The position numbers and the translations under genes were made by a program. Shown one piece after another: positions 25,971 to 36,245 of a stretch of 61,161 nucleotides of DNA (position 1 is the first letter of the stretch; each line of letters opens with the position of its first letter). The notes beneath the pieces are model-generated. The model saw only the letters and a program-made list of their open reading frames with translations. It made no database searches and was not told the DNA's origin. The DNA comes from UBA2166 sp964463965. GTDB taxonomy: Bacteria > Nitrospirota > Nitrospiria > Nitrospirales > UBA2166. Where the stretch lies: NCBI GenBank assembly GCA_964463965.1, contig CAYXED010000010.1, positions 1 through 61,161 of the forward strand. The letters run 5' to 3'.

Positions 25971-28736
25971 GTGAAGCATTTGTATATAGTAGACGCGTCT
26001 TGGTTCATTTTTAGATCGTTTCACGCAATTCCTCCATTGAACAGAGCTGATGGCACACCAGTTAATGCTGTGTTTGGTTTTACCACTTTGCTAATGAAAC
26101 TTTTGGATGACCTGAACCCTGATCACCTTGCCATCACCTTTGATGCGGGTAGAAAAACATTTCGAAATGAAATCTATCCACAATATAAAGCCAATAGATC
26201 TGAGCCACCTGAAGAGCTAATTCCTCAATTTGACCTTATTCGTGATGCAACAAAAGCCTTTAATCTCGACTGCATAGAAGTTCAAGGCTTTGAAGCTGAT
26301 GATTTAATTGCAACCTATACTAGGCTTGCTGTTGAGGCCGGTGCCAATGTGACTATTATTTCATCGGATAAAGACATGATGCAGCTTGTGTCCGATAAGG
26401 TGAGATTGCTAGATACGATTAAGAATCGCTCAATTGGTCCTGATGAGGTTGTCGAAAAATTTGGTGTAGGGCCAGAACAAGTTGTTGAGGTGCAAGCATT
26501 AGCGGGTGATGCTATTGACAATGTGCCTGGTGTTCCTGGAATTGGCCCAAAGACGGCAGCTCAGCTGATCAAAGAGTATGGTGATGTGGAAACTGTAATT
26601 GCCAGGGTAAGGGAGATTAAACAACCAAAGCGACGTGAAAGTATTATCGAAAATGCCGACAATGCCAGGGTTTCTCGAAAGCTGGTACAGCTTAAAGATG
26701 ATGTCCCAATTCTTGTTCCACTCGAAAAACTTGCCATGCGAACGCCAAATATTGAAACACTAATACAATTTCTTTCCGAGCAAGGATTTAAATCAATTAT
26801 TGCAAAGGTTCAGCACAAATTACGTGAGGATGGTGCGTCTATAGCTGAAGTAAAAGGTATTTTGTCTGAGGTAGGTAATGTTGACAAGGGAGAGTACGAG
26901 TTAGTGCAAACTGCTGATGCATTGAGACGATGGGTTACGCAAATACGCGAGACTGGTTTTGTGGCCGTTGATACAGAGACTACCTCTCTTGATGAATCAC
27001 GGGCAGAGCTTGTTGGTGTATCACTGTGTATTCGACCTGGGTATGCATGTTATATCCCACTTGGACACCGTTTTGTTCCTGATTCTAATAAAGGGATGGA
27101 TCCCAAGTCTGAGCTTCAAATGTCTTTGGAGCAAGCACTGGCTATCCTTAGGCCTATTTTTTCTGACTCTGCGATTAAAAAAATTGGGCATAATATCAAA
27201 TACGATATCCGTGTGTTGGCACGTTATGAAGCCCCTATTTGTACAGTGGATGACACGATGCTCCTTTCCTATGTGCTTGATGGGGGGCGTCATAGTCACG
27301 GGATGGATGCTCTTGCCGCGCTTCATCTTGGGCATACGACTATCAAGTACAAAGATGTAGTCGGTATAGGGCAATCTCAAGTAACATTTGATCAAGTGCC
27401 ACTTGATCAGGCTTTAGCGTATGCGGCGGAGGATGCTGATATAACATTGCGTTTATATCAAATCTTAAAGAAACGATTGGTGAGAGAAGGTGTAACAAAA
27501 GTATATGAGCGTCTTGAACGGCCTTTGGTTCCAGTTCTTGCGGGAATGGAGTCAAAGGGCATACAGGTTGATCAGGGTGAACTGAGGCGATTGAGCCATG
27601 AATTTTCAACACGGATGGCAGTATTGGAAAAAAAAATTTATACATTGGCTGGACACCCGTTTAATGTCGCTTCTCCGAAACAGTTGGGTGAAGTATTGTT
27701 TGGCGAAATGGGCCTTCAAGGTGTTAAGAAGACAGAGACTGGTGCCTATGCGACTGGTGTTGATGTTCTTGAGGGGCTTGCTGTGCAAGGGCATGCATTG
27801 CCTGCACGTGTCATTGAATGGCGGAAAGTCGCCAAATTGAAGAGTACTTACTCTGATGCATTGGTTGATCAAATTAACCCGCATACAGGGAGAATTCATA
27901 CTTCATATGCAATGGTTGGTGCGTTTACTGGGCGACTCTCTTCAACAGATCCCAATCTTCAAAATATTCCAATTCGTACTGAGGAAGGTAGAAAAATAAG
28001 GGCGACATTTTTCCCAGTTTCTGGGCATCAACTGCTATCGCTTGATTATTCGCAAATTGAACTGCGTTTATTAGCACATATTGCAAATATAGAAGCGCTG
28101 AAGGAAGCTTTCCGAGAAAATATTGATATCCATGCAATGACTGCAAGTGAAATGTTTGATGTTCCCGTACAGGGTATGGATCCAATGGTTCGTCGGAAGG
28201 CAAAAGCAATTAATTTTGGAATCATTTACGGAATTAGTGCATTTGGGCTTGCTAGACAACTTGGAATTGAGCAAAGTGAATCCGCATCCTATATAAAGTC
28301 ATATTTTGACCGATATCCTGGAATTGTGGAGTACATGGATCGTACAAAAAAGTTTTGTCGTGAAAACGGATATGTGGAGACTCTCTTTGGAAGGAGATGC
28401 CATATTTCTGGAATTAATGACAAAAATGCTGCGAAAAGAGGTTTTGCAGAAAGAGCCTCAATTAACGCGCCCATTCAAGGAACGGCAGCTGATATTCTTA
28501 AGCGGGCAATGGTTCGAGTTCCTCCTGCTCTGAAGCAGCATGGCTTAGATGGTAAAGCTCATATGCTTCTCACAGTGCATGATGAATTGCTATTCGAGGT
28601 TGAAACTGATTTTGTTGAAAAGACCATCAGCATTGTTACAGAGGTTATGTCATCTGCAGCACTACCTTCGATTGCGTTAGATATCCCGCTTGTTGTCGAT
28701 ACAGGTGTCGGAAAAACTTGGGCAGAGGCGCATTAA
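25971..28736 (+). CDS. polA: DNA polymerase I
   Basis: The protein is about 921 residues from GTG 25971 (KHLYIVDASWFIF), where GGGGTGG precedes; upstream in-frame ATGs at 25914 and 25929 add weakly conserved residues. The 5' nuclease (1-290) has AVFGFTTLL, GFEADDLIAT, SSDKDMMQLV and GVPGIGPKTA. The 3'-5' exonuclease is intact (VDTETTSLDE, GHNIKYDIRVL, YAAEDADITLRLY). The polymerase domain has DYSQIELRLLAHIA, RRKAKAINFGIIYG and VHDELLFEV. All three activities are thus expected, as in E. coli. It fills gaps in repair and removes Okazaki primers. xthA follows in the same direction. Confidence 0.97.
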   Translation: MKHLYIVDASWFIFRSFHAIPPLNRADGTPVNAVFGFTTLLMKLLDDLNPDHLAITFDAGRKTFRNEIYPQYKANRSEPPEELIPQFDLIRDATKAFNLDCIEVQGFEADDLIATYTRLAVEAGANVTIISSDKDMMQLVSDKVRLLDTIKNRSIGPDEVVEKFGVGPEQVVEVQALAGDAIDNVPGVPGIGPKTAAQLIKEYGDVETVIARVREIKQPKRRESIIENADNARVSRKLVQLKDDVPILVPLEKLAMRTPNIETLIQFLSEQGFKSIIAKVQHKLREDGASIAEVKGILSEVGNVDKGEYELVQTADALRRWVTQIRETGFVAVDTETTSLDESRAELVGVSLCIRPGYACYIPLGHRFVPDSNKGMDPKSELQMSLEQALAILRPIFSDSAIKKIGHNIKYDIRVLARYEAPICTVDDTMLLSYVLDGGRHSHGMDALAALHLGHTTIKYKDVVGIGQSQVTFDQVPLDQALAYAAEDADITLRLYQILKKRLVREGVTKVYERLERPLVPVLAGMESKGIQVDQGELRRLSHEFSTRMAVLEKKIYTLAGHPFNVASPKQLGEVLFGEMGLQGVKKTETGAYATGVDVLEGLAVQGHALPARVIEWRKVAKLKSTYSDALVDQINPHTGRIHTSYAMVGAFTGRLSSTDPNLQNIPIRTEEGRKIRATFFPVSGHQLLSLDYSQIELRLLAHIANIEALKEAFRENIDIHAMTASEMFDVPVQGMDPMVRRKAKAINFGIIYGISAFGLARQLGIEQSESASYIKSYFDRYPGIVEYMDRTKKFCRENGYVETLFGRRCHISGINDKNAAKRGFAERASINAPIQGTAADILKRAMVRVPPALKQHGLDGKAHMLLTVHDELLFEVETDFVEKTISIVTEVMSSAALPSIALDIPLVVDTGVGKTWAEAH

Positions 28737-28835
28737 AAAAACTTATAACCTACGAAGGTTTTATCGCATGCGTATTCAGAATTTTGAGAAGGCACTTAGA
28801 ACGACAAAAAGTTATTGTTGGGTATGGAGACTTTC

Positions 28836-29612
28836 ATGCTTAAAATCGCAACATGGAATGTGAATTCTGTACGAAGGAGACTTCCAAATATTCTTAATTG
28901 GTTGAGTCAGTCATCTCCTGATATTGTTTTGTTGCAAGAAACTAAGGTTACCGATGATCAGTTTCCTAGAGATACAATTGAGGAGTTAGGTTACAATTTA
29001 GCTGTTGTTGGGCAGAAAGCTTATAATGGTGTTGCAATTCTCTCAAAAACTCCAATAGAGGTGACACAGTGTGTGCTTCCTGGTGACTTAGCTGATACTC
29101 ATGCGCGCTATGTCGAGGCAATTATTGGAAGAATAAGGGTAGCTTCTCTTTACCTTCCAAACGGAAACCCCATTGGGACTGAAAAGTTTAATTATAAGCT
29201 TTCATGGATGGATCGTCTCGTATCGCACGCTCAGGAAGTTTTGAAAAGTGAAGAAATTATTATTTGGGGAGGGGACTTTAATATTTGTCCAAATGACATT
29301 GATGTATACGATCCTGAAGGTTTTTCAGATGATGCATTGTGCCATCAGGAATCTAGGGACAGGTATCGAACTTTATGCCATCTTGGCTTAACTGATGCCT
29401 TTCGTGCGTTGCATGAAGAGTTAGCCGGATATAGCTATTGGGATTATCAGGCGGGGTCATGGAATAAGGACAACGGATTGAGAATTGATCATCTTTTACT
29501 TTCGCCAGAAGCCGCAGACTTGCTTCAGGAATCTGGTGTTGACAAGGGGCCGCGTGGGGAAGAAAGCCCATCTGATCACACACCTGTTTGGTGTGTCTTG
29601 AAGGACGCTTGA
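28836..29612 (+). CDS. xthA: Exonuclease III / AP endonuclease
   Basis: A 258-residue member of the exonuclease III family, which cuts at abasic sites and has 3' phosphatase activity. ATG 28836 is preceded by GGAG at about 7 nt; ATG 28824 and TTG 28815 in frame are less likely. Motifs: TWNVNSVRRRL at the start, LLQETKV with the metal-binding Glu, WGGDFNICPNDIDV, LRIDHLLLS and the terminal SDHTPVW with the catalytic Asp-His. It lies 100 bp after polA, which suggests a base-excision repair pair. A 7-bp hairpin (29578-29596) within its end is too far from the T8 run at 29634 to be a sure terminator. Confidence 0.94.
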   Translation: MLKIATWNVNSVRRRLPNILNWLSQSSPDIVLLQETKVTDDQFPRDTIEELGYNLAVVGQKAYNGVAILSKTPIEVTQCVLPGDLADTHARYVEAIIGRIRVASLYLPNGNPIGTEKFNYKLSWMDRLVSHAQEVLKSEEIIIWGGDFNICPNDIDVYDPEGFSDDALCHQESRDRYRTLCHLGLTDAFRALHEELAGYSYWDYQAGSWNKDNGLRIDHLLLSPEAADLLQESGVDKGPRGEESPSDHTPVWCVLKDA

Positions 29613-29658
29613 TTACGAAATAGTTTTTTTTGTTTATTGTATAGAAGTAAGTATGGGG

Positions 29659-32600
29659 CTATTTATCACCCTCTCTGAGCTCTAGAGAGGTAAGCTTTAT
29701 TGTTTTTGTAAGCAGCTGCTTCACATCTTCAAGTACAATGTACAAGCAGGGTACGAGTAGAAGGGAAGTAAAAGTTGAGAACATTACTCCAAACCCGAGA
29801 GTTGTTGCCATTGGAATAAGAAATTGAGCCTGCATGCTTTTTTCCATTAATAGGGGCAGTAGTCCAAGAAACGTGGTCAAAGATGTCAGCATAATTGGTC
29901 GGAACCTTGCGATGCCAGCTTGATGCGCGGCTTCAAAGATGGATTGTCCAGCAGCCCTACTTCGATTTACAAAGTTTACTAATACAAGATTGTCATTTAC
30001 CACCACACCTGCGAGTGCCACGATTCCTACCATTGACAAAACGCTTAATGCCATTCCAAGAATAATATGTCCCATCACTGCACCAACTATGCCAAATGGG
30101 ACGGCTGAAATAATAATTATGGGCTGAATATAAGATCGAAGCGGAATTGCCATCAAAGCAAATATTGCAATTACTGCAAAAATAAAGCCTTGACCGAGAG
30201 CCTCGAGCGATTCTTTTTGTTCACGCTGCTGTCCTTCAAAGGAATACCTTAAGTTCTCATGTTCAGCAAGAATTTCAGGTAACCACCGATTAACGAGTTC
30301 GGACACAATGGTATTTGTGTCTGTTTCGAAGGTATCTACATCAGCTGTAACGTTTATGACTTGTAGCCGGTCAACGCGGTTAATGGTTGCTGGGCCTCGA
30401 GTGATGTCAGCTACTGCAACTGCTGAAAAAGGTACTTCGTCTCCCGCTGGAGTTCTGATTTTCATCATCTCGAGGTCTCCTAACGAGCGACGGTTACTCT
30501 TCGGGTATCGAATCATTACACGAACGTCATCACGCCCACGTTGAATTCGTTGAGCCTCTTCACCATAGAAACCTTGTCTTACTTGTCGTCCAAGATCAAA
30601 AAGTGTTAATCCAAGCATTTCGGCCCCTGCAGTGATTTCAAGTTCAACTTCTTGGGGCCCTTCTCTAAATGAGTCTGCAACTTCATAGACTCCTGCATAA
30701 GTTTTCAAGCGGTCTTTTAGCATGTTTGCGGCATGGCGTAGTTCTGTGATATTGGGACCTGCAAGCTGAATATTGATATCTTCACCCGGTGAAAATAATG
30801 ATGATGTAAATGTGAGTTCAATGGCATCAGGAATAGGACCTGTTAATGTGCGCCATCTTTCAACAATTTCTTGACTGCTTATAACTCGTTGCTCTGATAG
30901 AGCTAATTCAATGGTTACTTCCCCAAGGTTTTGCCCAGAAAAATTGATTCCTGCTTGGCCTGAATTTAATGCTTGTGCTGCTCGATATGGTTGTTCCCCT
31001 ATAGCGGACATGATATGGCGGACAACTTGTTGCTCGGTACTTTGTTTATCACCTTCAATCTCTTGCCGTAATGCAAGTGCTCCACGCTCCAGTTGTTCAA
31101 TGGCTTTTGCTGTTGTATCTGTTGGTGTGCCGTACGGCATGGTGAGCATTGCAACTGCATAATCAGCTTCGATATTTGGCATAAAGACAAACTTTACCCA
31201 CCCACCAAAGACTAGTCCAATAGTCAAGAAAAACACTGAAACAAATGCTGATATGGTAACGTATCTCCAATGTAGGGCGAGCGCTAATCCTGGGCGATAT
31301 ATGTTGTTGATAAAACTATCTAAGCCGGCTTCAAATGCGTGCTGGAACTGAGTCCAGTGCAAAAATAGTGATCTTGATTTTTGTCGTGACGGGTGAGACT
31401 TGGACCATCGGCGAGAGAGATGTGCTGGTAAGACTAATAGCGATTCGATGAGGGAAAATATTAGTGCTGGAATCACAATAAGCGGGATAATCTTCCAAAT
31501 TTTTCCTGTAACTCCAGCAACCATAAGTAGTGGAATAAATGCAACGACAGTCGTTAACACTGCAAAGGTTACAGGAGTTGCAACCTCATCTGCGCCATCA
31601 ATGGCTGCTTGTAACCAAGGTTTTCCCCTCTGCTGATGAGTATAAATATTCTCACCAACAATGATGGCATCGTCAACGACGATACCCAACACCAGGATGA
31701 AGGAAAATAATGAAATCATATTAATGGAGGAGTCGAGGGTAGGCATTAGCCAAATAGCACCAAGAAATGATGCGGGGATTCCTAAGCTGACCCAAAATGC
31801 TAAACGGAATCGTAAGAATAAGACTAGTACCAAAAAAACCAGTACAAGTCCTATAGCTCCATTTCGAAGAAGCAAGTTTAAGCGGCTTTCGAAGTATGTT
31901 GAGAAATCTCCCCACGTTGTCAATTTAATTCCATCGGGCATATGGGGTTGTGTGTATGCCACATAATCTCTGACGTTTTGTGCAACTTCGAGTACGTTTT
32001 GATCACCTACTCGAAAAACTTGAATTAAGACTGCTGGCGTCCCATCAAATCGTGCAGCTTGATCTGTTTCGGCAAAACCATCGATGATGGTGGCCACATC
32101 GGAAAGAAGCAGGCGGGTTCCATCTGGCCTTGTCCTCAGTACTAGTTTTTCAAAGTCCCGTCCGTAGTAGGCTTGGCCTTTTGTTCGAAGGAGAATTTCC
32201 CCACCAGAAGTCTCGATTGACCCTCCGGGGAGATCAAGTGAAGAACGTTGCACAGCGAGCGTTACTTCGTCAAAGGTAATCTCATAGCGACGTAATGCGT
32301 CTTCAGAAACTTCAATCGAAACTTCATCTGGCCGCACGCTGACTAAATCAACTTGCGTGAGTCCTGGCAATGTAGTGAGCTCGTCTCGAACTTGTTCCCC
32401 AAGACGTTTCAAAGTTTCCTCATCTGCTTTACCGGAAACAGAAACATTGATTACCTGTTGTCTCATCAAAAGCTGCTTGATAACAGGTTTTTCAGTTTCT
32501 TCTGGGAAGGTGTCAATGGCATCGACGCGAGTTTTAATTTCGTCAAGTAATTTGCGATCATCAGTTCCAGGAACCAGTTGCACGGTAACTGTGCCAATTC

Positions 32601-32865
32601 CTTCACCGGCAGCGCACCGTAGTTTTTTAATTCCATCAAGATCATAAATTTCTTCCTCAATACGAATACAGATTGATTCTTCAACTTCTTCTGGTGCGGC
32701 ACCTAAATATTCCACACTTACCATAATTATGTCTGATGCAAACTCTGGGAAAATTTCCTTCTTAATGTGTGGAATAGAGAGGAGCCCTCCCGCAAAAATC
32801 ATAACTAATAGAATATTTGCGGCGACTCGATTGTTCGCCCACCAAGTAATAAGGTTTTTCATCAT
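29659..32865 (-). CDS. RND-family efflux transporter, inner-membrane pump (HAE1-like)
   Basis: A 1068-residue AcrB-type pump with two halves, each a helix, a large periplasmic loop and five to six helices. The start is RVAANILLVMIFAGGL with FPEF soon after; GIVVDDAIIVGEN in helix 4 carries the paired aspartates used for proton transport. The second half repeats the fold (GIVALAGVVVNDNLVLV). Length is full. In this family the pump trimer works with an adaptor and outer-membrane channel, both encoded just upstream. Substrate cannot be told; the sequence is closer to the HAE1/MdtBC-like type than to heavy-metal CzcA pumps. Confidence 0.95.
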   Translation of the reverse strand: MMKNLITWWANNRVAANILLVMIFAGGLLSIPHIKKEIFPEFASDIIMVSVEYLGAAPEEVEESICIRIEEEIYDLDGIKKLRCAAGEGIGTVTVQLVPGTDDRKLLDEIKTRVDAIDTFPEETEKPVIKQLLMRQQVINVSVSGKADEETLKRLGEQVRDELTTLPGLTQVDLVSVRPDEVSIEVSEDALRRYEITFDEVTLAVQRSSLDLPGGSIETSGGEILLRTKGQAYYGRDFEKLVLRTRPDGTRLLLSDVATIIDGFAETDQAARFDGTPAVLIQVFRVGDQNVLEVAQNVRDYVAYTQPHMPDGIKLTTWGDFSTYFESRLNLLLRNGAIGLVLVFLVLVLFLRFRLAFWVSLGIPASFLGAIWLMPTLDSSINMISLFSFILVLGIVVDDAIIVGENIYTHQQRGKPWLQAAIDGADEVATPVTFAVLTTVVAFIPLLMVAGVTGKIWKIIPLIVIPALIFSLIESLLVLPAHLSRRWSKSHPSRQKSRSLFLHWTQFQHAFEAGLDSFINNIYRPGLALALHWRYVTISAFVSVFFLTIGLVFGGWVKFVFMPNIEADYAVAMLTMPYGTPTDTTAKAIEQLERGALALRQEIEGDKQSTEQQVVRHIMSAIGEQPYRAAQALNSGQAGINFSGQNLGEVTIELALSEQRVISSQEIVERWRTLTGPIPDAIELTFTSSLFSPGEDINIQLAGPNITELRHAANMLKDRLKTYAGVYEVADSFREGPQEVELEITAGAEMLGLTLFDLGRQVRQGFYGEEAQRIQRGRDDVRVMIRYPKSNRRSLGDLEMMKIRTPAGDEVPFSAVAVADITRGPATINRVDRLQVINVTADVDTFETDTNTIVSELVNRWLPEILAEHENLRYSFEGQQREQKESLEALGQGFIFAVIAIFALMAIPLRSYIQPIIIISAVPFGIVGAVMGHIILGMALSVLSMVGIVALAGVVVNDNLVLVNFVNRSRAAGQSIFEAAHQAGIARFRPIMLTSLTTFLGLLPLLMEKSMQAQFLIPMATTLGFGVMFSTFTSLLLVPCLYIVLEDVKQLLTKTIKLTSLELREGDK

Positions 32866-32915
32866 AAGTTACTATGAATAGTTTTTGAGGTTTAATGCCA
32901 GCAAGGTAGCGCTAT

Positions 32916-34121
32916 TTAGTATCTGTTTTGAGGGGGTACTAGAGACCCAGAGGTATCACTTTTAAAGGTTCTTACTTTCATGCCGTCTGTAACTGCGTCT
33001 AATATTGATATGTTTACTTGTTCTCCCGCATCAAGGCCGCTCTCTATAAAAACTCTTTCATTGTCTATTCGAAGTACGTCTACATCTCGAAACCATAATC
33101 TATTTTCTAGATCGACAACTAAAACTTGATCTTTTCCCCGCATTGCTGCACGTGGGAGCACCACAACGTCTGTAACGGTTTTCCCTGAAATTGTAGCTTC
33201 CACAAACATACCAACTGCAAGTGGAGGGCGATTGAGGTTTTTCCCTCGACTGTATGGTTTGTCAACTTTTGCGACCGCATATACCACGCGAGTTTTTCTA
33301 TCAATTTCACCCTCAGTACGAACAATTCGACCATTCCATGTATGTGACTCACCAGCGAATACTGTGTATAAGAGAACGGGGGGGCCGAGGTAAGGTTCAG
33401 CGCTTTCTCCTTGATAGTTTAATGGCAAGTTAATGTATGCAAGATCACTATCTGGAATAGGCAATCGAATTTCGACAGCATCTACTGAGTAAATAGTCGC
33501 AAGGGAATTTCCTGGTATGACGTATTGGCCAATATCAACATGCTTATTTCTGACTCTTCCCTCAAACGGTGCATGGATCTTTGTGCGTTCGAGGTTGTAC
33601 TCAGCTTGTTCTTTTTTTGCTTGTGCGGATATGAGGGCTGCTTTTGCCTCTGCAACTTGTAAGGCTCGACTGCTTAGCGGTGAAGGGTGTCCATCTCCTA
33701 GCTCTTGCCATTCACGGCGTGCAACTTGTGCCTCGGCAAACTCTCTTGCGAGTCTATGTTTGGCTTGCGCAACGTCAGCGCGAGTGCTGGCAAGTGCTAG
33801 TTCATAGTCCCGTGGATCAATTGTGAGAAGCATATTTCCTTTGCCAAAAAAACCGCCATCAACTAAGGATGGTGAAACCTCAATTACTCGACCTGCTACT
33901 TCTGTAACTAGTGAAGTCTCGGTTCTTGGCATTACAGTTCCCTGACTTGAGACTTCTAGTTTCAGCGTTTGTGGCGTTGTTGTAACAATTCTGATGAGTG
34001 GAGGAAGAACTTCTGGCGCACGAATGTTTACGTCTTGGCGAGCATTGATAAGTGCCCAGGCACCCAGTACTCCTGCCGTGAGAAGTAATAGTGGGAGAAT
34101 GATTGGAAGCCATTTTTTCAT
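32916..34121 (-). CDS. RND efflux periplasmic adaptor (membrane fusion protein)
   Basis: A 401-residue adaptor with one N-terminal anchor helix (about 4-26), a beta-barrel/lipoyl start (VSSQGTVMPRTETSLVTEVAG), a helical hairpin from about residue 110 to 175 rich in Ala and Gln (ADVAQAKHRLAREFAEAQ), and the second lipoyl half with APFEGRVRNKHVDIGQYV. It bridges the pump and the TolC-type channel across the periplasm. Its ATG overlaps the TGA of the channel gene by 4 nt, and 50 bp separate it from the pump gene. Confidence 0.95.
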   Translation of the reverse strand: MKKWLPIILPLLLLTAGVLGAWALINARQDVNIRAPEVLPPLIRIVTTTPQTLKLEVSSQGTVMPRTETSLVTEVAGRVIEVSPSLVDGGFFGKGNMLLTIDPRDYELALASTRADVAQAKHRLAREFAEAQVARREWQELGDGHPSPLSSRALQVAEAKAALISAQAKKEQAEYNLERTKIHAPFEGRVRNKHVDIGQYVIPGNSLATIYSVDAVEIRLPIPDSDLAYINLPLNYQGESAEPYLGPPVLLYTVFAGESHTWNGRIVRTEGEIDRKTRVVYAVAKVDKPYSRGKNLNRPPLAVGMFVEATISGKTVTDVVVLPRAAMRGKDQVLVVDLENRLWFRDVDVLRIDNERVFIESGLDAGEQVNISILDAVTDGMKVRTFKSDTSGSLVPPQNRY

Positions 34122-35614
34122 GAAGAATTTATATCTTTTATTTCTTGATAGACGAAGTCTCCGCCTAGTGCTAAATGTAGATTGATGCGAACATCAAGCC
34201 TAATGCGGCGTACGGTAATTCGTTGGCTTTTTGCATTTAATTCTCGCTGTTGTGCATCTAGAACAGTGGTAAAATTTTCTAGTCCTGCTCGATAGCGATC
34301 TTGCGCAAGCTTGTGTGCAGCAATTGCTTGTTTTGCCGCATTTTCCAGGGCTTCTTCTCGTTTTTCTAGCAATGCTTCGGCTACAAATGCAGATTCAACC
34401 TCACTGAACGCTTGTAAGGCAACACCGGTATAATGCGCGAGTGCTTCACGTGCAACCGCTTCAGTACGATTGACTTCGGCAAGCAGTCGTCCACCTTCGA
34501 AGATTGGCTGGAGTAAATTTCCTCCAATACTCCAAACATAAAAATCACCGTCGACTAAGTCACGTAATTGATCACTGATTGTGCCATTGCTAGTTGTGAG
34601 GCTGATGCTGGGATATAGTGCAGCACGTGCTTGTATAATTCGTGCGTCAGCTGCAGCGAGTTGTCGTTCGGCAGCAGCTAAGTCTGGGCGTCGAGATATT
34701 ACTTCTGCTGGGAGTTTTGTCGGTGTAGCTGCTGGAATGTTTGGTAATGTATCTGCACCGACAGTAATACCGTCTGGATATCGTCCAACCAAGACCTCAA
34801 GGTCACGAACCATACGTTCGTATTGTTCTTGACGCTCTTGATATAGGGCTTCTGCAGTACTGACATTAGATAGAGCGAGACGAAGATCTAAGGATGGTCT
34901 GAGACCACTATTAAATCTATTTTGTATTTGATTTGCTGTAACTTGATAAGTAGCCAATGTTTTTTTTGCTAGCTCTGCTTGCTGTTTAGCCTCCGTGACG
35001 GCAAACCATGCTTTTGCAGTTTGACCTGCAAGTGAAAGCCGTGCGGCTTCAAAGTCCGCTTGGGCAGCTTCAAAATCTGCGTATGCGGCAGATGTCTTTG
35101 CACGAATCCGTCCCCACACATCCAATTCCCAAGTGGTATCGAGAGAAACACCAAAAAGATTGTATTGTGTGCTTAGAACATCATCTTCAAATCCTGGAAT
35201 GGGAAGACCAACAAAGTTTTGTCTTTGCCGTGATCCATTAAAGCCTAGACCAACACGAGGCAAAAGATCTGCACCAACAATTCTCGCTGTCGATGTTATA
35301 GTGTCAAGTCGTGCCGCCGCAGCTTTGAGGTCGTGATTTTTTTCTATCGCCTCACTAACAATCTCTTCTAGCTGTGGATCATTAAAGTCTTTTAACCAGT
35401 TGCCATCCTTGTTTTGTGAACTTGTAGGGCTGTTTGTCCATTGCTCAGGGATGTCAATCCCAATTTCTGGGTGAGCAATCTTTGGAGGTGCTGCTGAGCA
35501 GCTGAGCAATGATATCGATAGAGCCATAATATACCCTAGGGCTATTCGCACACCACAGGGCTTTTTTAGTAGGGAGAAGTTTTCGCCATGAATAAGTAAA
35601 ATATTTAGAGACAT
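34118..35614 (-). CDS. RND efflux outer-membrane lipoprotein channel (NodT/TolC type)
   Basis: The protein has up to 498 residues. ISLLSC is a lipobox near residue 39, preceded by an apolar stretch, so it is a lipoprotein. The exact start is unclear: ATG 35614, GTG 35551 and ATG 35527 are in frame; the last has AGGG at good spacing but leaves a signal peptide with no basic residues. Two repeats of the outer-membrane factor fold are seen, with DPQLEEIVSEAIEKNHDL early and RRPDLAAAERQLAAADARI as the standard second-repeat motif. It is the first gene of the efflux operon and overlaps the adaptor gene. Confidence 0.93.
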   Translation of the reverse strand: MSLNILLIHGENFSLLKKPCGVRIALGYIMALSISLLSCSAAPPKIAHPEIGIDIPEQWTNSPTSSQNKDGNWLKDFNDPQLEEIVSEAIEKNHDLKAAAARLDTITSTARIVGADLLPRVGLGFNGSRQRQNFVGLPIPGFEDDVLSTQYNLFGVSLDTTWELDVWGRIRAKTSAAYADFEAAQADFEAARLSLAGQTAKAWFAVTEAKQQAELAKKTLATYQVTANQIQNRFNSGLRPSLDLRLALSNVSTAEALYQERQEQYERMVRDLEVLVGRYPDGITVGADTLPNIPAATPTKLPAEVISRRPDLAAAERQLAAADARIIQARAALYPSISLTTSNGTISDQLRDLVDGDFYVWSIGGNLLQPIFEGGRLLAEVNRTEAVAREALAHYTGVALQAFSEVESAFVAEALLEKREEALENAAKQAIAAHKLAQDRYRAGLENFTTVLDAQQRELNAKSQRITVRRIRLDVRINLHLALGGDFVYQEIKDINSS

Positions 35615-35859
35615 AACGTATCTACAGCATTAATTATGATAAGCCCTAAAACAGTCTTCAATTATACATAGCTTTCTCTCTTGGAAACAAATATGTGTTT
35701 TCGAGTGGCGTTTTTGTTGCCATCTTTATATGGTTACCTTATGAATATTGATTGTGGCAAGGTAGTATCCTCGTGGATCTATGTGTGGGACAATTGGGAT
35801 ATATTTTGTCATTGTGGCATGGCTGCTATCAAGGGATGAAACTATAGAGTAGGATACTT

Positions 35860-36213
35860 ATGAGTCATTCGGATATTGATATATCAGAGTTCAAAAGTAA
35901 ATTACTTGATCTCCTTCAGGGGATAGTCTCTTTTGAACAGGAGCAGGGGAAGGCCGACAGTACTGTACAGCTTGATCAATCCCGGTTGGGGCGTTTGTCT
36001 CGTATGGATGCAATTCAGGTACAAGCTATGGCAGATGAGGTATTGCGAAGAAAACAGATACACCGTCAGCGTATTGATGCTGCGCTTATACGAATTGAAA
36101 ACGGAGAATTTGGGTTATGTTGTGTGTGTGGAGAAGAAATTCATCCTAAGAGGCTTTCGTTCGACCCAACGATGCTTTTGTGCATTGATTGCGCTAATTC
36201 TCAAGAACGTTAG
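35860..36213 (+). CDS. DksA/TraR-family zinc-finger protein
   Basis: A 117-residue protein with a predicted N-terminal coiled-coil (about 5-85) and a C-terminal zinc finger: GLCCVCGEEI then LLCIDCANS, which gives two CxxC pairs. It resembles DksA/TraR proteins that enter the secondary channel of RNA polymerase; the acidic tip of DksA (DxxDxA) is not obvious, and the closest segment is SRMDAIQVQAMADE. AGGA lies 6 nt before the ATG. It is divergent from the efflux operon across a 245-bp gap that contains the repeated string ATTGTGGCA (about 35749 and 35812) and nothing else I can support. Confidence 0.85.
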   Translation: MSHSDIDISEFKSKLLDLLQGIVSFEQEQGKADSTVQLDQSRLGRLSRMDAIQVQAMADEVLRRKQIHRQRIDAALIRIENGEFGLCCVCGEEIHPKRLSFDPTMLLCIDCANSQER

Positions 36214-36245
36214 TTGTAATTTTTTCGTTATAAACATTGAACGTT

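Noticed and set aside
26959..27360. Apolar 133-residue frame inside polA
   Set aside because: It is the out-of-frame shadow of the 3'-5' exonuclease domain of polA.
29578..29641. Terminator at the end of xthA
   Set aside because: The 7-bp hairpin (ACACACC/GGTGTGT) is inside the gene and 37 nt before the T8 run, so it does not make a normal terminator.
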